Assembly (NCBI RefSeq): GCF_900095385.1
Contig: NZ_FMID01000004.1
Coordinates: 62,001 to 126,000 of the forward strand
Length of the DNA stretch: 64,000 nt
Source: Methanoculleus chikugoensis
GTDB lineage: Archaea > Halobacteriota > Methanomicrobia > Methanomicrobiales > Methanoculleaceae
Direction: 5' to 3'
Every line of letters begins with the position of its first letter. The first letter of the stretch is position 1. The position numbers and the translations under genes are program-made. Below are positions 22,325-30,462 of the stretch, piece after piece. The notes below the pieces were generated by a model. It was not told the origin of the DNA and ran no database searches. It saw only the letters and a list, made by a program, of their open reading frames with translations.

Positions 22325-23127
22325 CGACACCTTCATTCTCGGTATACGGCCTTGCGACCCCCCTGCTCCGCCCCGGCGATGACGTCGCGGCGCACCTTCT
22401 CTCGTCCGTCGAACACTCGGCCGCCCGGAACTTCGAGACGGGCGACGTCTTGGTCGTGGCAGAGTCCGCTCTCGCCACCGCCGAAGGCCAGGTCGTGAGG
22501 CTCGACGATATCGAGCCCTCGGCGGAGGGCCTCCGGCTCGCCGAAGAGTACGAGATGGATCCCCGGCACGCCGAGGTGGTGCTCCGGGAGAGCGACCGGA
22601 TCGTCGGGGGTATTCCCGGGTTCCTGCTCTGCATGAAGAACGGGACGCTTCTGCCGAACGCCGGGATCGACGCCTCGAACACCCCGGCGGGCACGCTCGT
22701 CCTCCTCCCCCTTGACCCGGACGCATCCGCGGCGGGTATCCGTGCCGCGATCGCCGGGCGGTCGGGGGCCGACGTCGGGGTCATCGTCGTCGACTCCCGG
22801 ACGCACGCGATGCGGCTCGGGTGCTCCGGGGTCGCGATCGGGTGTTCGGGCATCCCCTCGGTGGTCGACGAGCGCGGGAGAAAAGACCTCTTCGGCCGCG
22901 AACTTGAGGTCACGAAGAGAGCGGTTGCGGACTGCATTGCGTCCGCCGCAGAACTCGTGATGGGAGAGGCGGGGGAGTGCGTCCCCGCGGCCGTGGTGCG
23001 GGGAGTCGGGCTTCCCGTCGGCGATTATGCCGGGGTCGCCACGATCGACGCTTCAGAGTGCCTCTTTATGGGGGTCGCGCTGCACGCCGACCCGTCCCTT
23101 CTCGTCAAGGGCGATCGAGAACCCTGA
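22321..23127 (+). CDS. cofE: Coenzyme F420-0:L-glutamate ligase
   Basis: A 268-residue CofE, which adds glutamates to F420-0 using GTP. Family segments include GDVLVVAESALATAEGQVV, IVGGIPGFLLCMKNG, LLPNAGIDASN, and a C-terminal hydrophobic domain with AIGCSGIP and GECVPAAVVRG. The ATGA overlap with the DHPS-like gene indicates one operon. Its last 75 bases overlap the convergent cofC gene on the other strand. Confidence 0.92.
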   Translation: MTTPSFSVYGLATPLLRPGDDVAAHLLSSVEHSAARNFETGDVLVVAESALATAEGQVVRLDDIEPSAEGLRLAEEYEMDPRHAEVVLRESDRIVGGIPGFLLCMKNGTLLPNAGIDASNTPAGTLVLLPLDPDASAAGIRAAIAGRSGADVGVIVVDSRTHAMRLGCSGVAIGCSGIPSVVDERGRKDLFGRELEVTKRAVADCIASAAELVMGEAGECVPAAVVRGVGLPVGDYAGVATIDASECLFMGVALHADPSLLVKGDREP

Positions 23128-23700
23128 GTTCTCCAGATACTCCCTGCTCTTTCTTCCTTTTCCGTGAATGAGGATCTCGACCAGGTCTTCCTTCTCGTCG
23201 ATATCGGTCGACATCCTGAATGAATCGATCACCTCGACGGAGAAGCCGCACTCCTCGGCAATCCGCATGTGGTCGAGGAAACTCGCGCCGTAGTAGTCGG
23301 CGCGGAAGCACCGCGGCTTTTTCAAGAATATGATGTTCGTCCCGCCGCCCCGCCCCGGCACGATGGACATGTCCTTCTCGGTCCGGATCAGCCGCTGGAT
23401 ATCCCCGGCCGTCACCAGGGGGATATCGGCCATGATGATGAGCGCGGGACAGTGGAACTGCTTGAGCGCCCAGTTTATGGCGTCGTTGAGCGACTCCGTC
23501 CGGACGGCGACGAGGGCGTTCTCGTGTTTGAAGGAGTGGGTGCAGAGGAGGGTGGCGCTGCACCCGGACTTCTGCACGGCGGCGATCACGTCTTCAAGCA
23601 TCGCCCGGGCGAACGCTTCCCGCTCTTCCTGGTCAAGGATGCAGGAGAGGCGCGTCTTGGGGTTTACCGGCTTAAAGGGAATGAGCGCGTGGAAGTACAT
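23053..23700 (-). CDS. cofC: 2-phospho-L-lactate guanylyltransferase
   Basis: A 215-residue nucleotidyltransferase fold with LIPFKPVNPKTRLSCIL at the N-terminus, LNDAINWAL and the metal-binding ALIIMADIPLVT, then VPGRGGGTNIIFL. It activates phospholactate with GTP in F420 synthesis, the step before CofD. It is antisense to and overlaps cofE at the 3' end by 75 bases, so the two F420 genes are convergent with interlocked ends. Confidence 0.92.
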   Translation of the reverse strand: MYFHALIPFKPVNPKTRLSCILDQEEREAFARAMLEDVIAAVQKSGCSATLLCTHSFKHENALVAVRTESLNDAINWALKQFHCPALIIMADIPLVTAGDIQRLIRTEKDMSIVPGRGGGTNIIFLKKPRCFRADYYGASFLDHMRIAEECGFSVEVIDSFRMSTDIDEKEDLVEILIHGKGRKSREYLENSGFSIALDEKGRVGVQRDPHKEAL

Positions 23701-23796
23701 TGGGAAACGGTTGTCGGGGCAGTATCAAAAAGGCATCGTTTCCCCGCGACGGGAAAAGGCAGCCCGGGCTAAATCGAAAACTCCGGATCCAACCCT

Positions 23797-24010
23797 TTTC
23801 AGGTGCTCACATTTCGGTTCTCGCACCTTCGCACCTGCCGACTACCTTGATGATCTGCTCACGCGAAGACGCGAAGACGCGAAGTCCAGTATAGTTGCCT
23901 GAAACTCCCTTCGCGTTCATCGCACCTGACGGTGCTCAAACCCTGGGCCTGCGGCCCGTCGCATTCCTACGGAACGTCGCGCCCTTCGGGAAAGTCGTCC
24001 TTCACGGCTT
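23797..24010 (-). repeat. Hairpin-rich intergenic repeat, locus B, with a triplicated octamer
   Basis: On the minus strand, modules GCGACGTTCC-GTA-GGAATGCGAC, GGGCC-GCA-GGCCC, and TTTGAGCACCGTCAGGTGCG match those at loci A and C. On the plus strand, ACGCGAAG occurs three times in tandem at 23861-23884. The segment fills the gap between the divergent cofC and cofG genes. An open frame crosses it in phase with cofG but looks like repeat read-through. Confidence 0.65.
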
Positions 24011-24072
24011 CGCGCGAGGCCACGTCGCCCTCACGACCGAAAGTTCATGTGCGGGAATGCCGACATATAGCC

Positions 24073-25068
24073 ATGCACCGGCGCGTGATCACCTTCTCAA
24101 AGAACGCGTTTCTTCCCCTGACGACGGTCTGCCAGAACCGCTGCGGTTACTGCTGTTTCCGCACCCCCGTCGAGGAAGGGTGCGTCATGCCGCCCGACGA
24201 GGCGATCCTGACGCTGGAAGCGAGCGCAGCCCTCGGGTGCACGGAAGCGCTCTTCACCTTCGGGGAGCGGCCCGGCGCGGTACCGGGCTTTACCGAGATG
24301 CTCGGGCGGTTCGGCTACGCGGATATCCTCGACTACGTCTACGACCTCTCTCTCGCGGCCATCGAACGCGGTCTTTTGCCGCACACCAACGCAGGCATCC
24401 TCACCTACGAGGAACTCGGCTGGCTCCGCGAGGTGAACGCGAGCATGGGGCTGATGCTCGAGACGACCGCGGATATTCCGGCGCACGGGAACTCCCCGGG
24501 GAAGGACCCGGCGGTGCGGATAGAGATGATCGAGAACGCCGGGAGGCTCTCGATCCCGTTCACGACCGGCATCCTGCTCGGTATCGGCGAGACGGCGGAC
24601 GACCGAGAGGAGTCGCTCCGGGTCATCGCCGACCTCCACCGGCGCTACGGTCATATCCAGGAGGTGATCGTCCAGAACTTCTGTCCGAAACCCGGGACCG
24701 CGATGGAAGGGGCGGCGGTCCCCGGCCCCGACGAGATCGCTGCGGCGATCAGCCTCGCACGCGAGATCCTCCCCCCGGACGTGGCGGTGCAGATACCCCC
24801 GAACCTTGCGGACGCATCCCGCCTCATCAGGTGCGGCGTCAACGACCTCGGCGGGGTCTCCCCGCTCACCATCGATTACGTCAACCCGGAGCATCCCTGG
24901 CCGCAGATCGACGAACTCCGGCGGATCGCCGGGGACGCCGAACTCCGCGAACGGCTCTGCATCTACCCGCAGTACATCGAGAAGGGCTGGTACTCCTCGC
25001 TCCTCGAACCCCTCATCCGGCGGCTCGCGGAGAGGATTGCCGCACCCGGACGGGACGCGGGTGCATAA
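24073..25068 (+). CDS. cofG: FO synthase subunit CofG (radical SAM)
   Basis: A 331-residue radical SAM enzyme that helps make the deazaflavin chromophore FO of F420. The cluster motif CQNRCGYC places cysteines at C20, C24 and C27. Other family segments are FTFGERPG, YDLSLAAIERGLLPHTNAG, GLMLETTADIP, FTTGILLGIGET and VIVQNFCPKPGT. The start at ATG 24073 (MHRRVITFSKN) fits the family; the frame upstream is repeat DNA. The CofH partner is not in the window. purC follows after 43 bases. Confidence 0.94.
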   Translation: MHRRVITFSKNAFLPLTTVCQNRCGYCCFRTPVEEGCVMPPDEAILTLEASAALGCTEALFTFGERPGAVPGFTEMLGRFGYADILDYVYDLSLAAIERGLLPHTNAGILTYEELGWLREVNASMGLMLETTADIPAHGNSPGKDPAVRIEMIENAGRLSIPFTTGILLGIGETADDREESLRVIADLHRRYGHIQEVIVQNFCPKPGTAMEGAAVPGPDEIAAAISLAREILPPDVAVQIPPNLADASRLIRCGVNDLGGVSPLTIDYVNPEHPWPQIDELRRIAGDAELRERLCIYPQYIEKGWYSSLLEPLIRRLAERIAAPGRDAGA

Positions 25069-25111
25069 CCTCATGACAAATCCCGGACAACAGATACCAG
25101 GAGATCCGACC

Positions 25112-25837
25112 ATGAAACAGGCTGACCTCCTCTACACGGGGAAGGCTAAATCCGTCTACCGCACCGACGACCCGGAGGTATACATCATGAAGTTCCGGGA
25201 CGACATCACGGCGTTCGACGGCGAGAAGAAAGATACCCTGGAGGGCAAAGGGAGATACAACGCAGAGGTCTCGACCTTCATCTTCAGGTACCTGGAAGAG
25301 CACGGGATCAGGACGCACTACCTCGCGAGCATCGAGCCCGGCGTCATCGCCGTGCGGAACCTCACGATGATCCCGCTCGAGGTGATCGTGAGAAACGTCG
25401 CGGCCGGTTCGATCGTGCGCAACTACCCGTTCCGGGAAGGAGAACCGCTCGATCCGCCGGTGATCGTCATCGACTACAAGAGCGACGCCCACCACGACCC
25501 GATGCTGAACGACGACCTGATCTACGCTCTCGGTCTCACCACGCCCGAGGAACTCGACCAGATCAAGGCCATGGCGCTCGCGATAAACGAACTGATCAGC
25601 GAGTACCTCGACCTGCGCGGCATCACCCTGGTCGATTTCAAGATGGAGTTCGGTAAGTACAACGGCGAGATCGTCCTCGGCGACGAGATCAGCATGGACT
25701 CGATGCGCCTCTGGGACAAAGAGACCGGGACGTCCCTCGATAAAGACGTCTACCGGTTCGGCAAGGGGGACGTCATGGAGACCTACGCCGGCGTCGCGAA
25801 GCGGATCCTCTCCCCGCCCTGGGGCGAGCCCGCATGA
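25112..25837 (+). CDS. purC: SAICAR synthase
   Basis: A 241-residue enzyme that ligates aspartate to CAIR in purine synthesis. Family segments are LLYTGKAKSVYRTDDP, FRDDITAFDGEKKD, VIVRNVAAGSIVRNYP and ITLVDFKMEFGK. The start at ATG 25112 is preceded by AGGAGAT, a good ribosome-binding site. The stop overlaps purS (ATGA). The frame is open upstream through cofG, so the longer version is rejected. Confidence 0.95.
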   Translation: MKQADLLYTGKAKSVYRTDDPEVYIMKFRDDITAFDGEKKDTLEGKGRYNAEVSTFIFRYLEEHGIRTHYLASIEPGVIAVRNLTMIPLEVIVRNVAAGSIVRNYPFREGEPLDPPVIVIDYKSDAHHDPMLNDDLIYALGLTTPEELDQIKAMALAINELISEYLDLRGITLVDFKMEFGKYNGEIVLGDEISMDSMRLWDKETGTSLDKDVYRFGKGDVMETYAGVAKRILSPPWGEPA

Positions 25838-26076
25838 GGTATACCGTAGTCATCACCATCGGACTCAAAGAGGGGATGCTCGACCCCGAAGCGCGTGCCA
25901 TCCGGCACGCCCTCGCGAACCTGATGTTCCCGACCGACGACCTGACCACGGCGCGGCTGGTTCGGATCACGCTCGATGCACCGGATGCTATGGCGGCACG
26001 CGAGGAGGCGGCACGGATGTGCGAGCTGCTCCTCGCGAACCCGATTATCCACGACTACACGATTGAGGTCGAGTGA
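25834..26076 (+). CDS. purS: FGAM synthase subunit PurS
   Basis: An 80-residue protein (VVITIGLKEGMLDPEARAI, DDLTTARLVRITLDA, ANPIIHDYTIEVE), the full length of PurS, which bridges PurL and PurQ in formylglycinamidine ribonucleotide synthase. It is translationally coupled to purC and followed after 3 bases by a broken purQ. Confidence 0.93.
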   Translation: MRYTVVITIGLKEGMLDPEARAIRHALANLMFPTDDLTTARLVRITLDAPDAMAAREEAARMCELLLANPIIHDYTIEVE

Positions 26077-26079
26077 GGC

Positions 26080-26253
26080 ATGCGGTTTGCGGGGATGCAG
26101 TTCGGCGGCAGCAACTGCGACCGGGACACCTACCACGTCCTCGCGACGATGCAGCATTCCGAGCGGGCGAGCGAGCCCGTGCTCGGGTCGGATGACGAAG
26201 TCAAAATCTTTAATTCGATGATAGCCTATATCGAAGGGTACAGGCGCCGATAA
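26080..26253 (+). pseudogene. purQ: Internally deleted purQ
   Basis: A 57-codon frame. The first 20 residues match the PurQ N-terminus (MRFAGMQFGGSNCDRDTYHV) and residues from about 24 match the PurQ C-terminus (HSERASEPVLGSDD, IFNSMIAYIEG). A normal PurQ is roughly 220-280 residues, so some 170 or more are missing, including the catalytic cysteine of the glutaminase. The junction keeps the frame. It sits exactly where purQ belongs, after purS. It could be a dead gene, or a retained mini-protein that still contacts PurS/PurL. An assembly collapse cannot be excluded. Confidence 0.75.
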
Positions 26254-26275
26254 GTTGGATAATTGGAGTTTTATT

Positions 26276-26554
26276 ATGAGTGAAGAAGGGATCGAAGAGG
26301 CGCGGACCAGGGCAAAGGTGTACGCGAAGGAGAAAGGGTTCATCTTGAACGTCGACGAGAAGCAGCTCGATGCCGTCCTCCGCGGGCTCGCCCGGAACAA
26401 GGAGCGGTTCGGGGAGGCATACTGCCCCTGCAGGCTCCGGAGCGGCGACCCCGAGAAAGACCGGATCATCGTCTGCCCCTGCATCTACCACGAGAACGAG
26501 ATCGAGGAGCAGGGAACCTGCCACTGCCGGCTGTTCTTCAAGAAGGGCGAATAA
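26276..26554 (+). CDS. Ferredoxin:thioredoxin reductase-type catalytic protein
   Basis: A 92-residue protein with the three paired cysteine motifs of the FTR catalytic subunit: CPC (C50, C52), CPC (C67, C69) and CHC (C82, C84), with YCPCRLRSGDPEKDR and VCPCIYHENEIEEQG. The family carries a [4Fe-4S] cluster next to a redox disulfide and passes electrons from ferredoxin to thioredoxin-like proteins. The ATG at 26276 has TGGAG upstream. It ends with ACTTTTTCC, a likely terminator. Confidence 0.88.
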   Translation: MSEEGIEEARTRAKVYAKEKGFILNVDEKQLDAVLRGLARNKERFGEAYCPCRLRSGDPEKDRIIVCPCIYHENEIEEQGTCHCRLFFKKGE

Positions 26555-26702
26555 CTTTTTCCCCCGTCCCGGCAGCCGTACTGCGCAAATCCGGCCTATC
26601 AGGGCTCGATCTTCAAATCGTCACCACTCGCACCAGCACCACTCATACGCGATCGTCGGTTGCGTTCCGGATACGGCTTCCGTGGTGGCTATCGCCATTG
26701 GG
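26555..26702. other. Spacer after the FTR-like gene
   Basis: It begins with the T-run at 26556-26561. The remainder has no gene and leads into repeat locus C. Confidence 0.3.
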
Positions 26703-26853
26703 GGAACGACATCCTGAAAGGACAGAGTTCGAGCACTGAAGGTGCGAAGAGGGGCTGACGGTGAGTGCGACGGTTCGTAGAACCGGAACTGGAGCACCGA
26801 AGAACGACGTTCCGCAGGAACGGAGTTTGAGCACCGTTAGGTGCGAAGGTGCG
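26703..26853 (+). repeat. Hairpin-rich intergenic repeat, locus C
   Basis: It shows two tandem modules of about 46 bases, 26705-26749 and 26802-26848. Each has AACGAC, a small palindrome (ATCC-TGAA-AGGA or TTCC-GCA-GGAA), GAGTT, then GAGCAC...GGTGCGAAG. Between them lies CGGTTC-GTA-GAACCG. Arms covary between modules while spacing is kept. Same family as loci A (5641) and B (23797). The gap to 26983 after it holds no gene. Confidence 0.65.
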
Positions 26854-26983
26854 ATATCCAATAGAAAGCCGATTCACCCTTTTTGCTCAGAATGCGGCTC
26901 AGATGATAGACGCCCCGGACATAAGGGCTTCAATTAGGGTATACCGAAGGTCCGGAGATCTTTTTGGGACGAACTCCTGTCCT

Positions 26984-28633
26984 TTACCGTCGGAGACCCC
27001 GGCTGTGCCTGAGGACGCTATAGACCGCATAGAACCCGACGATGACCGCGAAGACGTAGCCCAGCGTGGCGAGAACCGAGACGTACCCGGGCACGGGGAT
27101 ATCGGCAACCCGGAGCACCAGCGATGAGCCCACGACGACCGCGGCGACCACCACCCCTACGATGATCTTGTCGCTCGTCCGGTCGATGACGCCGACGATC
27201 TCGTCGAGGTCGTGGTCCTCGAGTTCGAGCTTAACGGTGCCCTCGGAGAGTGTCTTCAGCGTCTCGTTCACGTTCCCGGGGAGGGCAAGGAGGCCCTCGG
27301 CCGCACCGATGATCGACTGCACCGCACCCGTCACGTTATCCGGGGAGAGCCGTTGCGCCGCAGCGATATCGAGGAGGTACGGCCGGATCCTCCGGTCGAA
27401 GTTGAACGAGGGGTCGAGCCGGGTGCCGATATCCATCACCATGACGATCACCTTCATCATGATCATCAGGGTCGACGGCACCCGGATACGGTACCTGCGG
27501 AGGGTCTCGGTCAGGCCCCGGATCGCCGTCCCGAAGTTCACCTGCTCGATCTTCGTCTCCCGGTAGTCGAGCAGGACCACATAAAGGTCGTCTTTCACCG
27601 CATCGAGCACCGCCGGATCGATCCGGACGTCGAGTTTCTTGAGTGCCGAGATCACCCCGGCGACGTCCGTCCGGCTCATGGCGAGGAGGAGGTCCACGAA
27701 GACCCGCCGCCGTTCCGGGCGGAGGACGCCGACGATGCCGTAGTCGAGGAAGACGATCTCACCCTCGCATGTCACGAGAAGGTTGCCCGGGTGGGGGTCG
27801 CCGTGAAAAAACCCGTCGACGAAGATCTGCTTGACGTAGGCCTCAAACCCCGTCGCGGCGATCTCCTCGGGGATGAGGCCGAGGGACCGGATCGCCTCCA
27901 CGTCGTCGATGCGCACACCCTCCACGTAGTCCATCGCAAGCATGGCAGGGCCGGAGAGGTCCCAGTGGATCCGGGGGATCCTCACGCACGGCAGGTCCGC
28001 GAGGTTCCGCTTGAGACGCTCCGCGTTCATCCCGTCCTGGGTGAAATCGAGTTCGCGCCGGATCTGGGTCACGAACTCCTCCACCACCCCCTCCGGGTTG
28101 TAGACCCGGAGATCGGGGAAGAGCGAGTTCGCCCGCTTCGCGAGGGACCGCAGGATCGTGATATCGGTCTCGATCAGCTCGGCGATCCCCGGGCGCTGCA
28201 CCTTGAGGGCGAGGAGCCGGCCGTCCCGCGTCACGGCGCGGTGCACCTGCGAGAGCGAGGCCGACGCGACCGGTTCCGCCTCGATGATATCGAAACATTC
28301 CTCGAGGTTCCTGCAATGCTGCGCGATCACCGGCCGGATCTCATTGTAGGGGACCGGGGCGACCCGGTCCTGGAGTTTCTGCAGTTCCTCGACCAGCTCC
28401 GGGGGGAGGAGTTCCCGGCGGGTGCTTACGATCTGGCCGAACTTGACGTAGGTGGGCCCCAGTTCCTCGATGGCGAGCCGAATCCGCTCGTAGACCGACC
28501 GTTCGTCTTTCCGGGTTTTCCCGAGCCCCCGCAGCCGTTCTCCGCCGGGAACGATCTCCTCGACAAGGATCCCGAAGCCGTATTTGACCAGCACATCGGC
28601 GATCTGCCGGTAGCGCTGGAACCGGGTGACCAT
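26984..28633 (-). CDS. AarF/UbiB-family atypical kinase
   Basis: A 549-residue ABC1-type kinase-like protein. The family marks are KFGQIVSTRRELLP (KxGQ motif), ALKVQRPG (ATP-binding lysine), HGDPHPGNLL (catalytic loop) and FLDYGIVG (metal loop). Two hydrophobic C-terminal helices follow, ending near the residue HSRGLRR. UbiB proteins act in isoprenoid quinone or lipid metabolism at membranes; the archaeal substrate is unknown. It is the last gene of a seven-gene minus-strand run. Confidence 0.9.
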   Translation of the reverse strand: MVTRFQRYRQIADVLVKYGFGILVEEIVPGGERLRGLGKTRKDERSVYERIRLAIEELGPTYVKFGQIVSTRRELLPPELVEELQKLQDRVAPVPYNEIRPVIAQHCRNLEECFDIIEAEPVASASLSQVHRAVTRDGRLLALKVQRPGIAELIETDITILRSLAKRANSLFPDLRVYNPEGVVEEFVTQIRRELDFTQDGMNAERLKRNLADLPCVRIPRIHWDLSGPAMLAMDYVEGVRIDDVEAIRSLGLIPEEIAATGFEAYVKQIFVDGFFHGDPHPGNLLVTCEGEIVFLDYGIVGVLRPERRRVFVDLLLAMSRTDVAGVISALKKLDVRIDPAVLDAVKDDLYVVLLDYRETKIEQVNFGTAIRGLTETLRRYRIRVPSTLMIMMKVIVMVMDIGTRLDPSFNFDRRIRPYLLDIAAAQRLSPDNVTGAVQSIIGAAEGLLALPGNVNETLKTLSEGTVKLELEDHDLDEIVGVIDRTSDKIIVGVVVAAVVVGSSLVLRVADIPVPGYVSVLATLGYVFAVIVGFYAVYSVLRHSRGLRR

Positions 28634-28676
28634 CGGGGATGAATCGGCACTCCCGGTACTTAAGGGATGGGGCGGT

Positions 28677-29846
28677 TCATCCCCGGGAGGGGAGCCGGCC
28701 CCGCAGGAAGGACTTCCAGGGGTAGGGGACGAGGAGGAAGAGCGGCACGGCGAGGACGATCGCGAGCGGGATCGTGGTGAGGCCGAGCGTCAGCGTCGTC
28801 ATATCGGCGATCCACCCGGTGACCGCGACCCCCATCCCGCCCACGCCGACCGCGAGCCCGAGCATCAGGCCGGAGACGAGCCCGACGTTTCCGGGGGCTA
28901 TCTCGTGCGCCATGGCGACGGTGACGGCGAAGGTCGACCAGAGGATGAACCCGAAGATCATCAGCGCGACGAGCGAGACGATGCCGCCGGTCGTGAGGAA
29001 TACGACAAACGGCGGGATGGCGGCAACAAGCCCCAGGATCGTGTACTCTTTACGGCCGTAACTGTCGGAGAGCGCGCCGCCGACGACCTGCCCCACGACC
29101 CCGGCAATCAGCATGCCCGAGACCAGGATGTTCGCGGTCACGAGGTCGAACCCCCGCAGCGTGAGGATGGTGGGGAGGAAGGCGACCGAGCCGAAGATCG
29201 CCCATGCCCGGAGGCCGGATGCCGCGACCAGGAGGACGATCGCCCGATATGAGGGTTTGGCGGCAGGGGCGACAGGTTCCGGAACGGAGCTGCGGTCAGG
29301 GGAGGGGAGGATGCGCCGGAGCACCACCGCCATCACGAGGCCGGGGACGGCGAGCATGGCGAGGCCCGGAAGGCCCATCAGCCCGACGGCGACGCCCGCG
29401 CAGATGGGGCCGATGGCGTAGCCCAGGTTGCCGCCGATGACGAAGTAGGAGGTGATCCTGCCCCGGCTCGCGTCCCGGGTCAGGCGGCTGACGGTGCCGA
29501 GCGCGCTCGGGTGGAAGAAGGCGTGCCCGAGCGCCGCGACGGCTACGGACGCGAGCACGATGTAGTAGTTGTCGAGCAGCCCGATGACGGAGATGAAGAT
29601 CGCGCTGATGGCGACGCTCGTGCCGATGTGGACGGCAAACCCCCGGGTATCGAAGACCCAGCCGACGAGCGGCTGCACGAACGACGACGTGAGGTTGTAG
29701 ACCGTGACGATCAGCCCCGCGAGGAAGAACGAGTAGCCCTGCTCCGCGATGAGGAGCGGGAGGATTGCGGGGAGGACGGGCGAGTAGAGGTCGGTCACCA
29801 GGTGGGCGGCGGAGAGCCCCCAGACGGATTTGGTATTGGAGGTCAC
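28677..29846 (-). CDS. MFS transporter
   Basis: A 389-residue 12-helix major facilitator, with a start resembling the fosmidomycin-resistance subgroup (AAHLVTDLYSPVLPAILPLL) and the inter-helix motif VGWVFDTRG. It probably exports a small molecule; substrate unknown. It lies four bases after the upstream methyltransferase gene and 43 before the kinase gene, so it is likely cotranscribed. Confidence 0.85.
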   Translation of the reverse strand: MTSNTKSVWGLSAAHLVTDLYSPVLPAILPLLIAEQGYSFFLAGLIVTVYNLTSSFVQPLVGWVFDTRGFAVHIGTSVAISAIFISVIGLLDNYYIVLASVAVAALGHAFFHPSALGTVSRLTRDASRGRITSYFVIGGNLGYAIGPICAGVAVGLMGLPGLAMLAVPGLVMAVVLRRILPSPDRSSVPEPVAPAAKPSYRAIVLLVAASGLRAWAIFGSVAFLPTILTLRGFDLVTANILVSGMLIAGVVGQVVGGALSDSYGRKEYTILGLVAAIPPFVVFLTTGGIVSLVALMIFGFILWSTFAVTVAMAHEIAPGNVGLVSGLMLGLAVGVGGMGVAVTGWIADMTTLTLGLTTIPLAIVLAVPLFLLVPYPWKSFLRGRLPSRG

Positions 29847-29850
29847 GGTA

Positions 29851-30462
29851 TTAGATCCGCCTCAAGTGTATGACCTCTACGGTAATATCCACTCGGTCTT
29901 TGCGGTGGTGCGCAAACGTCCGCTTCATCGGGAATGCGCACCGGATAACCTCCTCGACCGTCGCACGCCCTTCTGTGTAGGCGGCGACGAACGGGGTCGA
30001 GCCTTCGTTGAAGATGCCGTAGACCTCGCCCGCGAGTTCGAGCGCCCGGTCGATGAACGGCCGGTCGGCGTGCGCCTTCTGCGCCCCGAACGGCGGGTTC
30101 ATCACGACGGTGTCGCAGGCGAGACCCGCCCAGTCGACGCCGGGGTCGCGGACGTCGGCGACCAGGAACTCGACGGAGACCCCGAGCGTCTCCGCGTTCC
30201 GCCGGGCGACGGCTATCGCCGCCGGATCGATATCGATCCCGGTTACGGGAGAGGCGCCGAGGAGCGCCGCGCCGCAGGCGAGGATTCCCGTCCCGCACCC
30301 GAGATCAGAGACCACCCGCCCCTCGATTGCCCCCTGCATCGCGGCATGGTGAAGGAGGCGCGCCGCCACCGGCGCCGGGGTCTGGTACTGTTCGAGCCGG
30401 GTCGTCGGCCGCTCGAATCCCGCGAGGCGTTCGAGCCGCATCTCAAGGTGCCGCAGGTTCAT
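29851..30462 (-). CDS. METTL5-like RNA adenine methyltransferase
   Basis: A 203-residue SAM enzyme with motif I DLGCGTGILACGAALLGA and the catalytic NPPFGAQ motif of N6-adenine/N-methyltransferases. The N-terminal LEQYQTPAPVAARLLH is typical of the METTL5 group, which modifies an adenine in small-subunit rRNA. The start codon overlaps the dph2 stop by four bases. A translation-related role fits the neighbour dph2. Confidence 0.88.
   Translation of the reverse strand: MNLRHLEMRLERLAGFERPTTRLEQYQTPAPVAARLLHHAAMQGAIEGRVVSDLGCGTGILACGAALLGASPVTGIDIDPAAIAVARRNAETLGVSVEFLVADVRDPGVDWAGLACDTVVMNPPFGAQKAHADRPFIDRALELAGEVYGIFNEGSTPFVAAYTEGRATVEEVIRCAFPMKRTFAHHRKDRVDITVEVIHLRRI

Noticed and set aside
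23895-24072. N-terminal extension of cofG
   Set aside because: The frame upstream of 24073 is the intergenic repeat read through; CofG proteins begin near the chosen Met.
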